Shown here piece by piece: positions 28,383-37,606 of a stretch of DNA of 64,000 nucleotides. Position 1 is the first letter of the stretch. Every line of letters starts with the position of its first letter. Source of the stretch: Thermaurantiacus tibetensis (GTDB lineage Bacteria; Pseudomonadota; Alphaproteobacteria; Sphingomonadales; Sphingomonadaceae); contig NZ_JACHTM010000001.1 of the NCBI RefSeq assembly GCF_015354055.1, positions 620,001-684,000 of the forward strand. Direction: 5' to 3'. The notes below the pieces were generated by a model. The model was given only the letters and a program-made list of their open reading frames with translations, searched no databases and was not told the origin of the DNA. The position numbers and the translations under genes were made by a program.

Positions 28383-29497
28383 CAGCCGACCACCTGTGCG
28401 CCGTCCCAGACCAGGGGGCAGTCAAGCCGGTCGGCCCGGTCCTCGGGCGAAAGCGCGGCGACCGTCGCGAGGCCCTCGGCGCGAAGCCGCCGTCCCACCT
28501 CCGGCGGCGTGCCGAGCGGCAGGAACACCCGCCGGGGCGCCGCGCCGGCGAGGCCGGCCTCGGCGAGCGGGTCGACGTAGAGCGAGAAGCCGACGGCGGG
28601 CTCGGCCGAGCCGTCGTTCCGCACCACGGCATAGGTGCCGCCCCGCCCCACCTCCTGCCCGAGCGTGGTCTCCCCGGCCTTCCCGAACAGGGCGAAGCCG
28701 AGCCAGGACTGGAAGGCGAAGCCGTGCCGCTCGGTCGGGTCGAGGCGGAGCGCCACGTCCTCAAGGCCGCGGCAGACCTCGCGCGCGCGTGCGATCTGGT
28801 CCGCCGGCTCGCCGCCGAGCCCCAGGGCCTCGAGCGCGTCGAGCGCGCGGGCGGCCGGCCCGGCGGCGTCGAGCAGCGCCGCGTAGCGATCGGCACCGAG
28901 AGATGCGAGCGCCGCGCGGTCCTTGCCGTCGAGAGCGGCGGCAACCGCCTCGGCATCCGCCACCGGCCAGGTCTCGCGCGCGAGCGCCTCGACGAGGCCG
29001 GGCAGCACGAGTTCGACGGTGATGGCCTCGACGCCGCAGGCCGTGAGCGCCTCGACGGCCACCCCGATCACCTCCACGCAGGCGGCCACCCCGTCGCTGC
29101 CGATGAGTTCGGCACCGGCCTGGGTCCGCTCGCGCGCGGGGTCGATCTCGGTGCCGCGGGCGCGGACGGTCGTCCCGCCATAGGCGAGGCGCAGCGGGCG
29201 GGGCTCGCTGCCAAGCCGGGTGGCGGCAATGCGGGCCACCTGGCCCGTCATGTCCGGCCGGAGCGCCAGGCCCTCGCCGGTCGCCGGGTCGGTCGAGCGG
29301 AAGAGCCTCGCGCCGCCGGGCTTGCCGAGCCAGCGGCCGAGCTCCGCCTCGAACTCGGCGATCGGCGGCTGGACCCGGAGGTACCCGTGCATCCGCACCG
29401 TGTCGAGCACGGTGCGCAGGAGGCTGGCGACGGCCTCGGCCTCCGGAGGGAGCCGGTCGCGGAACCCCTCCGGGAGCAGGGCAGGGCGAGGCATCAC
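28382..29497 (-). CDS. hisZ: ATP phosphoribosyltransferase regulatory subunit
   Basis: HisZ is a histidyl-tRNA-synthetase-like protein without aminoacylation activity. It partners the short form of HisG in the first step of histidine synthesis. The 371 residues have class II synthetase-like elements: [16 protein letters not shown], the motif-2-like [20 protein letters not shown] and [10 protein letters not shown]. Its presence implies a short-form hisG elsewhere in the genome. It follows serA by 7 bp and overlaps purA by one base. Confidence 0.93.
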
Positions 29498-29504
29498 CCG
29501 CGTC

Positions 29505-31082
29505 TCAGAAGCCGAGTGCCTTCGCCGTGCGCACGCCGGGCAGACGGCAGACTTCCCACATGAGCGGTTCGGGGATGGGCTGGTCGACCGAGAGCAGGAG
29601 CACTGCCTCGCCGCCGGCGGCGCGGCGGCCGAGATGGAAGGTGCCGATGTTGACGCCTGCGTCGCCGAGGAGGGAGCCGAGGCGGCCGATGAAGCCCGGC
29701 TTGTCCTCGTTGACGATGAAGAGCATCCGGGGCGCGAAGTCGGCCTCGACCTTGATCCCGTCGATCTCGACGAGGCGCGGGGTGGACCCGGCGAAGAGGG
29801 TGCCGGCCACCTGCCGCTCGCCCTCCGGCGTCCGCAGGGTGACGCGAAGCAGCGTCTGGTAGTCGGTGTCCCGCTCGTGGCGGACTTCGGCGATCTCGAT
29901 GTTCCGGTCGCGGGCGATGAACGGCGCGTTCACCATGTTCACCGTGTCGGAGAACTGGCGCATCACGCCCGCAACCGCCGCGGCCGTAATGGGCTTGATG
30001 TTGAGTTCGGCGGCGGCCCCTTCCGCCTCGATGGTGATCGAGCGGATCTCGCCTGGCTCGAGCTGGCCGGCAAGCGCGCCGAGCTTCTCGGCAAGCGTCA
30101 TGTAGGGCCTGAGACGCGGCGCGTCCTCGGCCGACACCGAAGGCATGTTGAGCGCGTTCTGGACGGCGCCGGTCAGCAGGAAGTCGGCCATCTGCTCGGC
30201 AACCTGGATGGCCACGTTGACCTGCGCCTCCTCGGTCGAGGCGCCGAGGTGAGGGGTCGAGATGAAGTTCGGGGTGCCGAAGAGCGGCGAGGCAGTCGCC
30301 GGCTCCTCGGCGAACACGTCGAGCGCCGCCCCGGCGATGTGGCCCGAGTCGAGAAGCTCCTTCAGCGCGGCCTCGTCGATGAGCCCGCCGCGGGCACAGT
30401 TGATGATCCGCACGCCCTTCCTGGTCTTCTGCAGATTCTCGCGGCTGAGGATGTTGCGGGTGCTCTCGGTGAGCGGGGTGTGAAGGGAGATGAAGTCGGC
30501 GCGCGCCAGAAGCTCGTCGAGCGTGACCTTCTCGACGCCGAGGTCCTGCGCCCGGTCGGGCGTGAGGAACGGGTCGTAGGCAATCACCTTCATCTTCAGG
30601 CCATGGGCGCGGTCGGCGACGATCGAGCCGATGTTGCCGCAGCCGATGAGCCCGAGCGTCTTGCCGGTCAGCTCGACGCCCATGAAGCGGTTCTTCTCCC
30701 ACTTGCCGGCCTGGGTCGAGGCGTCGGCCTCGGGCAGCTGGCGGGCGAGCGCGAACATGAGCGCGATCGCGTGCTCGGCGGTCGTGATCGAGTTGCCGAA
30801 CGGCGTGTTCATGACGACGACGCCGCGCGCCGAGGCGGCCGGCACGTCGACATTGTCCACGCCGATGCCGGCGCGCCCCACCACCTTGAGCCGGGTCGCC
30901 GCGGCGAGCAGGTCGGCTGTCACCTTGGTGGAGGAGCGAATGGCGAGCCCGTCATAGTCGCCGATGATGGCCTTGAGCTCGTCCTTCGTAAGGCCGGGCT
31001 TCTCGTCCACCTCGATCCCGCGGGAGCGGAAGATCTCGGCCGCTTTCGGCGACATCCTGTCCGAAATCAGAACCTTGACCAT
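29505..31082 (-). CDS. serA: D-3-phosphoglycerate dehydrogenase
   Basis: SerA oxidises 3-phosphoglycerate to 3-phosphohydroxypyruvate, committing carbon to serine. It is the long form (525 residues): substrate and NAD domains first, then an intervening domain, then a C-terminal ACT domain (FIVNEDKPGFIGRLGSLLGD) that usually binds serine. The NAD motif is GLIGCGNIGS. Catalytic neighbourhoods NCARGGLIDE, ALDVFAEEP and STPHLGASTEEAQ are intact. It starts 6 bp after the serC stop, so the two serine enzymes are coupled. Confidence 0.97.
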   Translation of the reverse strand: MVKVLISDRMSPKAAEIFRSRGIEVDEKPGLTKDELKAIIGDYDGLAIRSSTKVTADLLAAATRLKVVGRAGIGVDNVDVPAASARGVVVMNTPFGNSITTAEHAIALMFALARQLPEADASTQAGKWEKNRFMGVELTGKTLGLIGCGNIGSIVADRAHGLKMKVIAYDPFLTPDRAQDLGVEKVTLDELLARADFISLHTPLTESTRNILSRENLQKTRKGVRIINCARGGLIDEAALKELLDSGHIAGAALDVFAEEPATASPLFGTPNFISTPHLGASTEEAQVNVAIQVAEQMADFLLTGAVQNALNMPSVSAEDAPRLRPYMTLAEKLGALAGQLEPGEIRSITIEAEGAAAELNIKPITAAAVAGVMRQFSDTVNMVNAPFIARDRNIEIAEVRHERDTDYQTLLRVTLRTPEGERQVAGTLFAGSTPRLVEIDGIKVEADFAPRMLFIVNEDKPGFIGRLGSLLGDAGVNIGTFHLGRRAAGGEAVLLLSVDQPIPEPLMWEVCRLPGVRTAKALGF

Positions 31083-31088
31083 CGTTCC

Positions 31089-32249
31089 TCAGCCCTCGCC
31101 CGAAGTGATCGTCGCGCGCGCCCAGTCGAGCCAGGGGCCAAGCGCCTCGATGTCTGCCGTCTCGACGGTCGCGCCGCACCAGATCCGCAGTGATGGCGGC
31201 GCGTCGCGGTAGCCGTTGATGTCGAAGGCCACGCCCTCCTTCTCGAGCAGCGCAGCGATCGCCCTGGGGAGCTCGGCAGGCCCGTCGACGGCGATGCAGA
31301 CCGAGGTGTTGGAGCGCGTGCGCGGATCGGCCGCGAGGTTCGAGGCCCAGGGCGTGCGGTCGATCCAGGCCTGGAGAGCAGCGGCATTCGCATCCGCCCG
31401 GGCGCGGAGCGCCGCAAGGCCGCCGACCGCTTCGCCCCAGCGCAGCGCATCGAGATAGTCCTCCACGCAGAGCATCGAGGGGGTGTTGATGGTCTCGCCG
31501 GCGAAGATGCCCTCGATGAGCTTGCCGCCCTTCGTCAGGCGGAAGATCTTCGGCAGCGGCCAGGCGGGCTGGTAGCTCTCGAGGCGCGCGACCGCGCGCG
31601 GCGACAGGATGAGGACGCCATGGGCGCCCTCGCCGCCAAGCACCTTCTGCCAGGAGAAGGTGGTGACATCGAGCTTGGCGAAGGGCAGGTCCTGGGCGAA
31701 GGCGGCGGACGTGGCGTCGCAGAGGGTGAGCCCCTCGCGGTCGTCGGGGATCCAGTCTCCGTCGGGCACGCGGACGCCCGAGGTGGTTCCGTTCCAGGTG
31801 AAGATCACGTCGGTTGCGAAGTCGACCGCCGCGAGGTCGGGCAGATGGCCGTAGTCGGCGCGGAGGATGGTGGGCGCGAGCTTCAGCTGCTTCGCCACGT
31901 CGGTGACCCACCCTTCGCCGAAGCTCTCCCAGGCGAGCGCCGTCACGCCGCGCGCGCCGAGCAGGCTCCACATCGCCATCTCGAAGGCCCCCGTGTCGGA
32001 GGCGGGGACGATGCCGATCCGGTAGTCGGCCGGCACCTCGAGGAGCTGCCGCGTGCGGTCGATCGCCTCGGCGAGCCGGCTCCTGCCGATCTTCGCCCGG
32101 TGCGAGCGGCCCAGGCTGTCGGTGGGAAGCGCCGAGAGCGCATAGCCCGGGCGCTTGGCGCAGGGGCCGGAGGAGAAGTGCGGCCGGGCGGGGCGGACAG
32201 CGGGGCGGGGGAGGGTCCGCGCGAGCGGCGCGGCGGTTCCAGTCGTCAT
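31089..32249 (-). CDS. serC: Phosphoserine aminotransferase
   Basis: SerC transaminates 3-phosphohydroxypyruvate to phosphoserine, and also acts in pyridoxal phosphate synthesis. The 386 residues include [47 protein letters not shown], and the PLP-binding lysine in [15 protein letters not shown]. It belongs to the alphaproteobacterial/archaeal-like subfamily, not the E. coli one. The ATG at 32249 is chosen over upstream codons because of GGAAGGAGAG directly before it. First gene of serC-serA-hisZ-purA. Confidence 0.95.
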   Translation of the reverse strand: MTTGTAAPLARTLPRPAVRPARPHFSSGPCAKRPGYALSALPTDSLGRSHRAKIGRSRLAEAIDRTRQLLEVPADYRIGIVPASDTGAFEMAMWSLLGARGVTALAWESFGEGWVTDVAKQLKLAPTILRADYGHLPDLAAVDFATDVIFTWNGTTSGVRVPDGDWIPDDREGLTLCDATSAAFAQDLPFAKLDVTTFSWQKVLGGEGAHGVLILSPRAVARLESYQPAWPLPKIFRLTKGGKLIEGIFAGETINTPSMLCVEDYLDALRWGEAVGGLAALRARADANAAALQAWIDRTPWASNLAADPRTRSNTSVCIAVDGPAELPRAIAALLEKEGVAFDINGYRDAPPSLRIWCGATVETADIEALGPWLDWARATITSGEG

Positions 32250-32300
32250 GGTCTCTCCTTCCAGAGAGCGCGCGCCGCGTTGGGGCGGCGTGGCCCGGGC

Positions 32301-32342
32301 GCCGCATGGCCGGGCGGGCGTGGCCGTGTCAAGCCATGCGGC
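32301..32342. promoter_or_regulatory. 10-bp inverted repeat spanning the serC promoter region
   Basis: gccgcatggc (32301-32310) and its exact reverse complement gccatgcggc (32333-32342) are separated by 22 bp. The arms frame the candidate serC promoter: the left arm covers the -10 position and the right arm abuts the -35. This is where a repressor of the serine operon could bind. The same region also precedes the divergent LOG gene. Confidence 0.5.
32303..32332 (-). promoter_or_regulatory. Candidate promoter for serC-serA-hisZ-purA
   Basis: On the minus strand CTTGACA (TTGACA at 32332-32327) is followed after 18 bases by CATGCG (32308-32303). The -35 is a perfect consensus; the -10 is poor. 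It would start transcription about 45 bases before serC. Confidence 0.4.
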
Positions 32343-32379
32343 TTTGCGAAGGCCCCGGAACTCGTCCAAGGGAGATGCG

Positions 32380-33249
32380 ATGACCGAACAGCCTCACCGG
32401 GAGGTCCACACCCTCCGACCTGCCGCCGTCGATGCCCTGCGCTCAACCGAGGTGGGCCGCAGCCCGCAGACCGAGCACCCGGCCTATCGCCTCGCCTTCC
32501 AGGACCTCGACTTCCTGCTGCGCGAGGATCTTCGCCCCGTCCGGCTGCAGCTCGAGCTCTTGAAGCCGGAGCTGCTGCTGGGCGAGGCGCGCATTGCCTC
32601 GACGCTGGTGGTCTACGGGTCGGCGCGGATTCCCTCGCCCGAGGCGGCCGAGGCACTGGTTGCGGGCGCTCCGCCCGAACGCCGGGCGGTGGCCGAGCGG
32701 CTGGCGGCCAAGGCGCGCTACTATGAGGAGGCCCGCCGGCTCGCCTTCCTTGCCTCCTCCTGCGGCTGCAGGCCGGATGGCGTGCGCGACTTCGTGGTCT
32801 GTTCCGGCGGCGGCCCGTCCATCATGGAGGCCGCCAACCGGGGCGCAGCCGACGCTGGCGCGCCCTCGATCGGGCTCAACGTGGTGCTGCCCCACGAGCA
32901 GCGGCCCAACCCCTATGTCACGCCGTCGCTCAGCTTCCAGTTCCACTATTTCGCGATCCGCAAGATGCACTTTCTCATGCGGGCGCGGGCGGTTGCGGTG
33001 TTTCCGGGCGGCTATGGCACGCTCGATGAGCTGTTCGAGCTCCTCACCCTCATGCAGACCGGCAAGATGCAGCGGGTGCCGCTGGTGCTGTTCGGGCGCG
33101 ACTACTGGCGGCGGGTCATCTGCTTCGAGGCGCTCGCCGAGGAAGGCGTCATCGATCCGGCCGACCTCGATCTCTTCCGCATGGTCGAGACTGCCGACGA
33201 GGCCTGGGCCCACATCTGCGCAACGGCCGATCCGCCGCCGGCGGCCTGA
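32380..33249 (+). CDS. LOG-family protein (nucleoside-monophosphate phosphoribohydrolase-like)
   Basis: A 289-residue protein with the two LOG signatures [14 protein letters not shown] and [15 protein letters not shown] enzymes cleave ribose 5-phosphate from cytokinin riboside monophosphates or ordinary AMP. This is a long variant: about 85 N-terminal residues (including [20 protein letters not shown]) and a roughly 40-residue insertion come before the catalytic core. The ATG at 32380 has an AAGGGAGA site. It is divergent from serC. Which nucleotide it uses in this bacterium is unknown. Confidence 0.85.
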   Translation: MTEQPHREVHTLRPAAVDALRSTEVGRSPQTEHPAYRLAFQDLDFLLREDLRPVRLQLELLKPELLLGEARIASTLVVYGSARIPSPEAAEALVAGAPPERRAVAERLAAKARYYEEARRLAFLASSCGCRPDGVRDFVVCSGGGPSIMEAANRGAADAGAPSIGLNVVLPHEQRPNPYVTPSLSFQFHYFAIRKMHFLMRARAVAVFPGGYGTLDELFELLTLMQTGKMQRVPLVLFGRDYWRRVICFEALAEEGVIDPADLDLFRMVETADEAWAHICATADPPPAA

Positions 33250-33252
33250 GGC

Positions 33253-33897
33253 TCAGGTCGCGGCGGGCTCTGCGGCGGGCGCCTCCGCGGCGGGCGGTTC
33301 GCCTGCGGGAGCCTCGGTCGCAGCGGCGGCTGCCGGCGGTTCGGGCAGCGGCAGCGGCCGGTCGCTCTTGCTGTTGAGATAGACGAGAAGATCGGCCCGC
33401 TCCTGCGGGCGGCTAACCCCCGCAAAGGCCATCTTATTGCCCGGAATCGCGGCCTTGGGGTTCTTGATCCAGGCGTCGAGCGCCTCCCAGTCCCACGGCT
33501 TGTCGGCAAGGGCCTGAAGGGCGGCAGAGTAGGCGAACCCGGAGATGTGGGCGTGCCTCGCCCCCACGACGCCGTAGAGATTGGGCCCGACGCCGTTGGG
33601 CCCGCCCTTCTCGATCGAGTGGCACGCGGCGCACTTCTTGAAGGCGGCCTCGCCGCGGCTCGCGTCGGCCGAGGCGAGCAGCAGCGCGAGCGGCGGCTCG
33701 TCCGAAGCTGCGGCCGGGGCCGCGCTCTCGGCCTCGGCAACCACCCCCTCGACGATGAACCCGGGCTTCTCCACGGGCGCCGGGCGGTAGATGTAGCCGG
33801 TGATGATGCTGAGCCCCAGCACGGCGATGAGGGCGGTCAGCACCGCGCCGGCAATCCGGGTCCACTCGTAGCTGTCCAAGACCTGCTCCCATGACAT
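33253..33897 (-). CDS. Membrane-anchored cytochrome c
   Basis: A 214-residue class I c-type cytochrome. Residues 16-37 form a single N-terminal membrane span that is probably not cleaved. A linker leads to the haem motif CAACH (89-93), and the axial methionine is M156 in GNKMAF. The surrounding KGGPNGVGPNLYGV and FAYSAALQ match membrane-bound c552/CycM-type carriers that pass electrons from the bc1 complex to the oxidase. The last about 30 residues are an Ala/Pro/Glu-rich tail without counterpart in the core domain. It ends 3 bp from the opposing LOG gene and is divergent from pheA. Confidence 0.9.
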   Translation of the reverse strand: MSWEQVLDSYEWTRIAGAVLTALIAVLGLSIITGYIYRPAPVEKPGFIVEGVVAEAESAAPAAASDEPPLALLLASADASRGEAAFKKCAACHSIEKGGPNGVGPNLYGVVGARHAHISGFAYSAALQALADKPWDWEALDAWIKNPKAAIPGNKMAFAGVSRPQERADLLVYLNSKSDRPLPLPEPPAAAAATEAPAGEPPAAEAPAAEPAAT

Positions 33898-34102
33898 GCG
33901 CGCCCGAACCGGGCATGCGCGCGCACAAGAAAACGGCCGCGCGATCGGCCGCGGGCGCGTCCCTAGAGTTCGCGCCCGCGGTTGGCAACCGAAACAGGAC
34001 CGCGGCCGAAGCGCTGGTTGCCGCAGCGTGGCACCGGCCGTGGTCCTTTCCGTTGGGCAGGCGATTGACCGGACGTCGGGCGGTCGCCATGCGCGCGCGG
34101 CA

Positions 34103-34996
34103 ATGGAGAGCTACCCGCCCCCGGCCCGCGATCTCGTGGCTGCCATGCGTGCGGCGGCTGCCCGCGATGCAGCCCGGGCCATCGCCTTCCAGGGCGCGCC
34201 GGGCGCCTACTCCCATCAGGCGGTGCGGCAGTTCGATGCCGAGGCGCTGCCGCTTCCCTGCTTCAGCTTCGAGGAAGCGCTGCAGGCAGTGACGGACGGC
34301 GAGGCCCTCTACGCTGCCATCCCCGTCGAGAACAGCCTGCACGGCCGGGTGGCCGACGTCCACTTCCTGCTGCCGGAAAGTGGACTGGCCATCGTGGGCG
34401 AGACCTATGTCAAGGTCGAGCACTGCCTCGTCGGGCTTCCGGGTGCGACCCTTGCGGAGGTTCGTGAGGTCATCTCCCACCCGCAGGCGCTCGGCCAGTG
34501 CCGGCGGCGGCTGAAGACGCTGGGGCTGCGGCCGGTTGCCTTTGCGGACACGGCTGCCGCCGCGGCCGAGGTGCGCGCGCGCGGCGAACCCGCGCTTGCC
34601 GCCATCGCCTCGGCGCTCGCGGCGGAGCTCTACGGGTGCGCCATCCTCGCCTCCGGCCTCGAGGACGCCGACCATAACCGGACCCGGTTTCTCCTGCTGG
34701 CGCGGAGCCCGCTGCCCCTTCCCATCATGGGCCCGGCGAAGACGACCCTCGCCTTCGAGGTGAAGAATATCCCGGCCGCGCTCTACAAGGCGCTGGGCGG
34801 GTTCGCGACAAACGGGGTGAACCTCACCCGGCTGGAGAGCCATCTCTCCGGCGGTTCCTTCACCGCGGCACAATTCCTCATCGACATCGAGGGCACGCCC
34901 GATCTTCCGCAGGTGGCACGGGCGCTCGAGGAGCTCCAGTTCCATTCGCGCTCCGTGCGCGTGCTCGGCAGCTACCCCATGGCCTCGCCGGCCTGA
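34103..34996 (+). CDS. pheA: Prephenate dehydratase
   Basis: A monofunctional prephenate dehydratase that makes phenylpyruvate, the precursor of phenylalanine. The 297 residues start with the catalytic domain (AFQGAPGAYSHQAVRQF, PVENSLHGRV, the catalytic NRTRFLLL) and end in an ACT domain (KTTLAFEVKNIPAALYKALG, GVNLTRLESH) that normally senses phenylalanine. There is no chorismate mutase domain; a separate mutase gene is found 9 kb away. The ATG at 34103 is the best start, though its ribosome site is weak. Confidence 0.95.
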   Translation: MESYPPPARDLVAAMRAAAARDAARAIAFQGAPGAYSHQAVRQFDAEALPLPCFSFEEALQAVTDGEALYAAIPVENSLHGRVADVHFLLPESGLAIVGETYVKVEHCLVGLPGATLAEVREVISHPQALGQCRRRLKTLGLRPVAFADTAAAAAEVRARGEPALAAIASALAAELYGCAILASGLEDADHNRTRFLLLARSPLPLPIMGPAKTTLAFEVKNIPAALYKALGGFATNGVNLTRLESHLSGGSFTAAQFLIDIEGTPDLPQVARALEELQFHSRSVRVLGSYPMASPA

Positions 34997-34997
34997 G

Positions 34998-35021
34998 CCC
35001 CGGACTTAACCGGGCAGTTTT
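34998..35021 (+). terminator. Candidate intrinsic terminator after pheA
   Basis: CCCGG-ACTTAA-CCGGG (34999-35014) is a 5-bp GC stem with a 6-base loop, followed by CAGTTTT. It begins 2-3 bases after the pheA stop. The short T-run makes it a modest Rho-independent terminator. Confidence 0.5.
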
Positions 35022-35140
35022 CCGGCCGTTCAGCCGGGCGTGCGCACGCAGTTTCCGAACTCCTGGCGCCTCCTGGCAGGCGCGCCGAACGCTCCGGCGG
35101 CGCGCCGCGCCGGCGGGCGCACGCGACGGGAGGGCGGCGC

Positions 35141-37606
35141 ATGAGCTTCCAGTTCAAGCCGTCCGTTGCCGCCGAGAGCGAGATCACGTGGCGCGATCTC
35201 TTCCGCCTCGGGCCCGAGGCCGACCCCTTCTGGTACCGCGTGCGCGCCACCCAGCTCGACTTCCTCGCCCGCTACTTCCCCTTCACGCTGGCGGTCGCCG
35301 TCGGCAACGCGAGCGTGGTGCTGGCCGCGCTCGCCCACAAGGCGCCGCCGGGCATCCTCGTTGCCTGGATGGTCATCCAGACCGCCATGGCCGTCCACTT
35401 CGTCCGCCGCCTGATCCGCGAGGCGCGCTCAGGCAAGCCGACGCCGGCAACCCGGCGCTACACCCGCCAGGTCGTCCTCGAGATGGGGCTCGTCGGGGCC
35501 TGCTGGGGGCTGATGTTCGCCTTCATGATTCCTGCGCTCGAGCCCTCGCAGCTGGCCCTTGTCGTGGGCATGACCCTCGTCGGTATCGGCACGACCGCCT
35601 ATTCGACGGCCGTCTTTCCCGTCGGCGCGCTCGCGCTTTCTGGCCCCATCGCGCTTGGCACCATCGCGGGCATCCTCGAGGCGGACTGGCCGCACGGCAC
35701 CTATGTGCTCATCATCCTCGGTGCCTTCCTCATGGTCATCGTGCGAGGCAACGTGCTCACCACCTTCGCGTTCCTCGCGCGCCTCAAGACCCAGGACCGG
35801 CTGCTCGAGCAGGAGGAGGTGGTGCGCCTTCTTCTCAAGGAGTTCGACGCGAACGGCAACGAGTGGCTGTTCGAGCTGGGCCGCGACGGCTGCATCACCT
35901 TTGCCACCTCGAAGTTCGCCGACGCCGTTGGCCGGCCGATCGAGGAGATCATTGGCCAGCCGTGGACCCGGTTCGTCGCGGACCCCGAGTCGCTCGGCGA
36001 ACTCCGCGAGATCGCCCGCAACGGCCAGCCGTTCCGCGACCTGTTGATCCGCAGCACCGTCAACGGCGAGCTGCGCTGGTGGTCGGTCTCTGGCACGCCC
36101 AAGTATGATGCCGACGGACGCCTTGCCGGCTACCGCGGCGTGGGCTCCGACATCACCGACCGGCAGAAGAGCGCCGAGCGCATTGCCGAGCTCGCGACCT
36201 TCGATTCGCTGACGGGGCTCGTCAACCGCCGCGTCATCCACACCGCGATCGCCGACGGGCTGCACGGCCCCACGGGCGTGGCGCTGCTCTTCGTCGATCT
36301 CGACCGGTTCAAGGCGATCAACGACAGCCTCGGCCACTCGGCCGGAGACCAGCTTCTCGTCGAGGTTGCGGGGCGCCTGCGCGCGGTCGTCGGGGCAGCC
36401 GGGCAGGTGGGACGCCTTGGCGGCGACGAGTTCGCAATTGTGCTGCGCGCGGCCGACGCGGCGGCAGCGACGGAACTGGGCGAACAGGTGATCGCCGAGC
36501 TCAGCCGCCCCTTCGCGCTCGGCGGCACCGACGCCCGGATCGGCGCCAGCGTCGGCCTTGCGCTCGGCCCCGAGGACGGAACGAGCGTCGAGGCCCTGAT
36601 GCGCGCCGCCGATCTCGCCCTCTACGACGTCAAGGGCAAGGGCCGCGGCACCGTCCGCCGCTACGACCGCGAGATGCACGCGCGGGCCGAGGCGCGTCGG
36701 GCCCTCGAGCTCGACCTGCGCTCGGCGCTCGAGCAGGGGCAGATCGCGCTCGTCTACCAGCCCATCGTGGATGCGCTGGATGAGCGGGTCGTCGGCTTCG
36801 AGGCGCTCATGCGCTGGCGCCACCCCGTCCACGGCGAAATCTCGCCGAGCGTCTTCATCCCGATCGCCGAGGACATCGGCATCATCGGCCAGCTCGGCCT
36901 CTTCGCCATCGACGAGGCGCTGCGCACGGCGGCGCGCTGGCCGCGGCACATCAAGATCTCGGTGAACCTCTCGTCGCTCCAGTTCGACCAGCCCGGCCTT
37001 GTCGAGGACATCGCCGCCGCGCTCCGGCGCCACGGGGTCGAGCCCCGCCGTCTCGAGCTCGAGCTGACCGAGAGCGTCTTCCTCGACCAGCGCGACAGCA
37101 CGGTGCGGACGCTCGCACGGTTGCGCGAGCTGGGCGTCGGCTTCGCGCTCGACGACTTCGGCACCGGCTACTCTTCGCTCGGCTACCTGCAGAAGGTCGA
37201 GTTCAACCGGATCAAGATCGACCAGAGCTTCGTCCGCGCCTCCGTCCAGGACGGCAACGAGTCGACAGCGATCATCCAGGCGATCATCGCCCTCGCCGAC
37301 CGGCTCGGCATGGAAACGACGGCCGAAGGCACCGAGACCCGCGCCGAGTTCGAGGCGATGCGCAGGCTCGGCTGCGCCCAGGTTCAGGGCTTCTACTTCG
37401 GCCGGCCGATGTCGGCGGAGGATGCCATGCGCCACCTTGCCCGCTCGGAACCGCTCATCGCCATCGACCCGCAGGAGATCGGCGAACTCGACTTCGACCT
37501 CGCAGACCTGGAGCCGACTGACGCCGTCAGCCCTCCACGAAGTGGCGCAGAAGCGTATGGGCGATCGCCAGCGGCGGGGGTGCCGCCCACGGTCCCTCTC
37601 CCCTGA
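35141..37606 (+). CDS. Membrane PAS-GGDEF-EAL c-di-GMP protein
   Basis: An 821-residue two-domain signalling protein for cyclic di-GMP. About six membrane spans lie between residues 45 and 205, then a PAS domain (about 235-345), a GGDEF domain (about 350-515, GGDEF at 427-431) and an EAL domain (about 520-775, EAL at 554-556, DDFGTGYSS at 671-679). Both catalytic signatures are intact, so it could make and destroy c-di-GMP. The usual inhibitory RxxD site before GGDEF is absent. The ATG at 35141 has GGGAGGGCGG before it. The last 26 codons overlap the convergent nudC gene and encode a Pro/Gly tail outside any domain. Confidence 0.93.
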   Translation: MSFQFKPSVAAESEITWRDLFRLGPEADPFWYRVRATQLDFLARYFPFTLAVAVGNASVVLAALAHKAPPGILVAWMVIQTAMAVHFVRRLIREARSGKPTPATRRYTRQVVLEMGLVGACWGLMFAFMIPALEPSQLALVVGMTLVGIGTTAYSTAVFPVGALALSGPIALGTIAGILEADWPHGTYVLIILGAFLMVIVRGNVLTTFAFLARLKTQDRLLEQEEVVRLLLKEFDANGNEWLFELGRDGCITFATSKFADAVGRPIEEIIGQPWTRFVADPESLGELREIARNGQPFRDLLIRSTVNGELRWWSVSGTPKYDADGRLAGYRGVGSDITDRQKSAERIAELATFDSLTGLVNRRVIHTAIADGLHGPTGVALLFVDLDRFKAINDSLGHSAGDQLLVEVAGRLRAVVGAAGQVGRLGGDEFAIVLRAADAAAATELGEQVIAELSRPFALGGTDARIGASVGLALGPEDGTSVEALMRAADLALYDVKGKGRGTVRRYDREMHARAEARRALELDLRSALEQGQIALVYQPIVDALDERVVGFEALMRWRHPVHGEISPSVFIPIAEDIGIIGQLGLFAIDEALRTAARWPRHIKISVNLSSLQFDQPGLVEDIAAALRRHGVEPRRLELELTESVFLDQRDSTVRTLARLRELGVGFALDDFGTGYSSLGYLQKVEFNRIKIDQSFVRASVQDGNESTAIIQAIIALADRLGMETTAEGTETRAEFEAMRRLGCAQVQGFYFGRPMSAEDAMRHLARSEPLIAIDPQEIGELDFDLADLEPTDAVSPPRSGAEAYGRSPAAGVPPTVPLP

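Noticed and set aside
35429-37435. A 668-residue minus-strand frame opposite the GGDEF-EAL gene
   Set aside because: It is a shadow with low-complexity composition; the plus-strand domains are intact.
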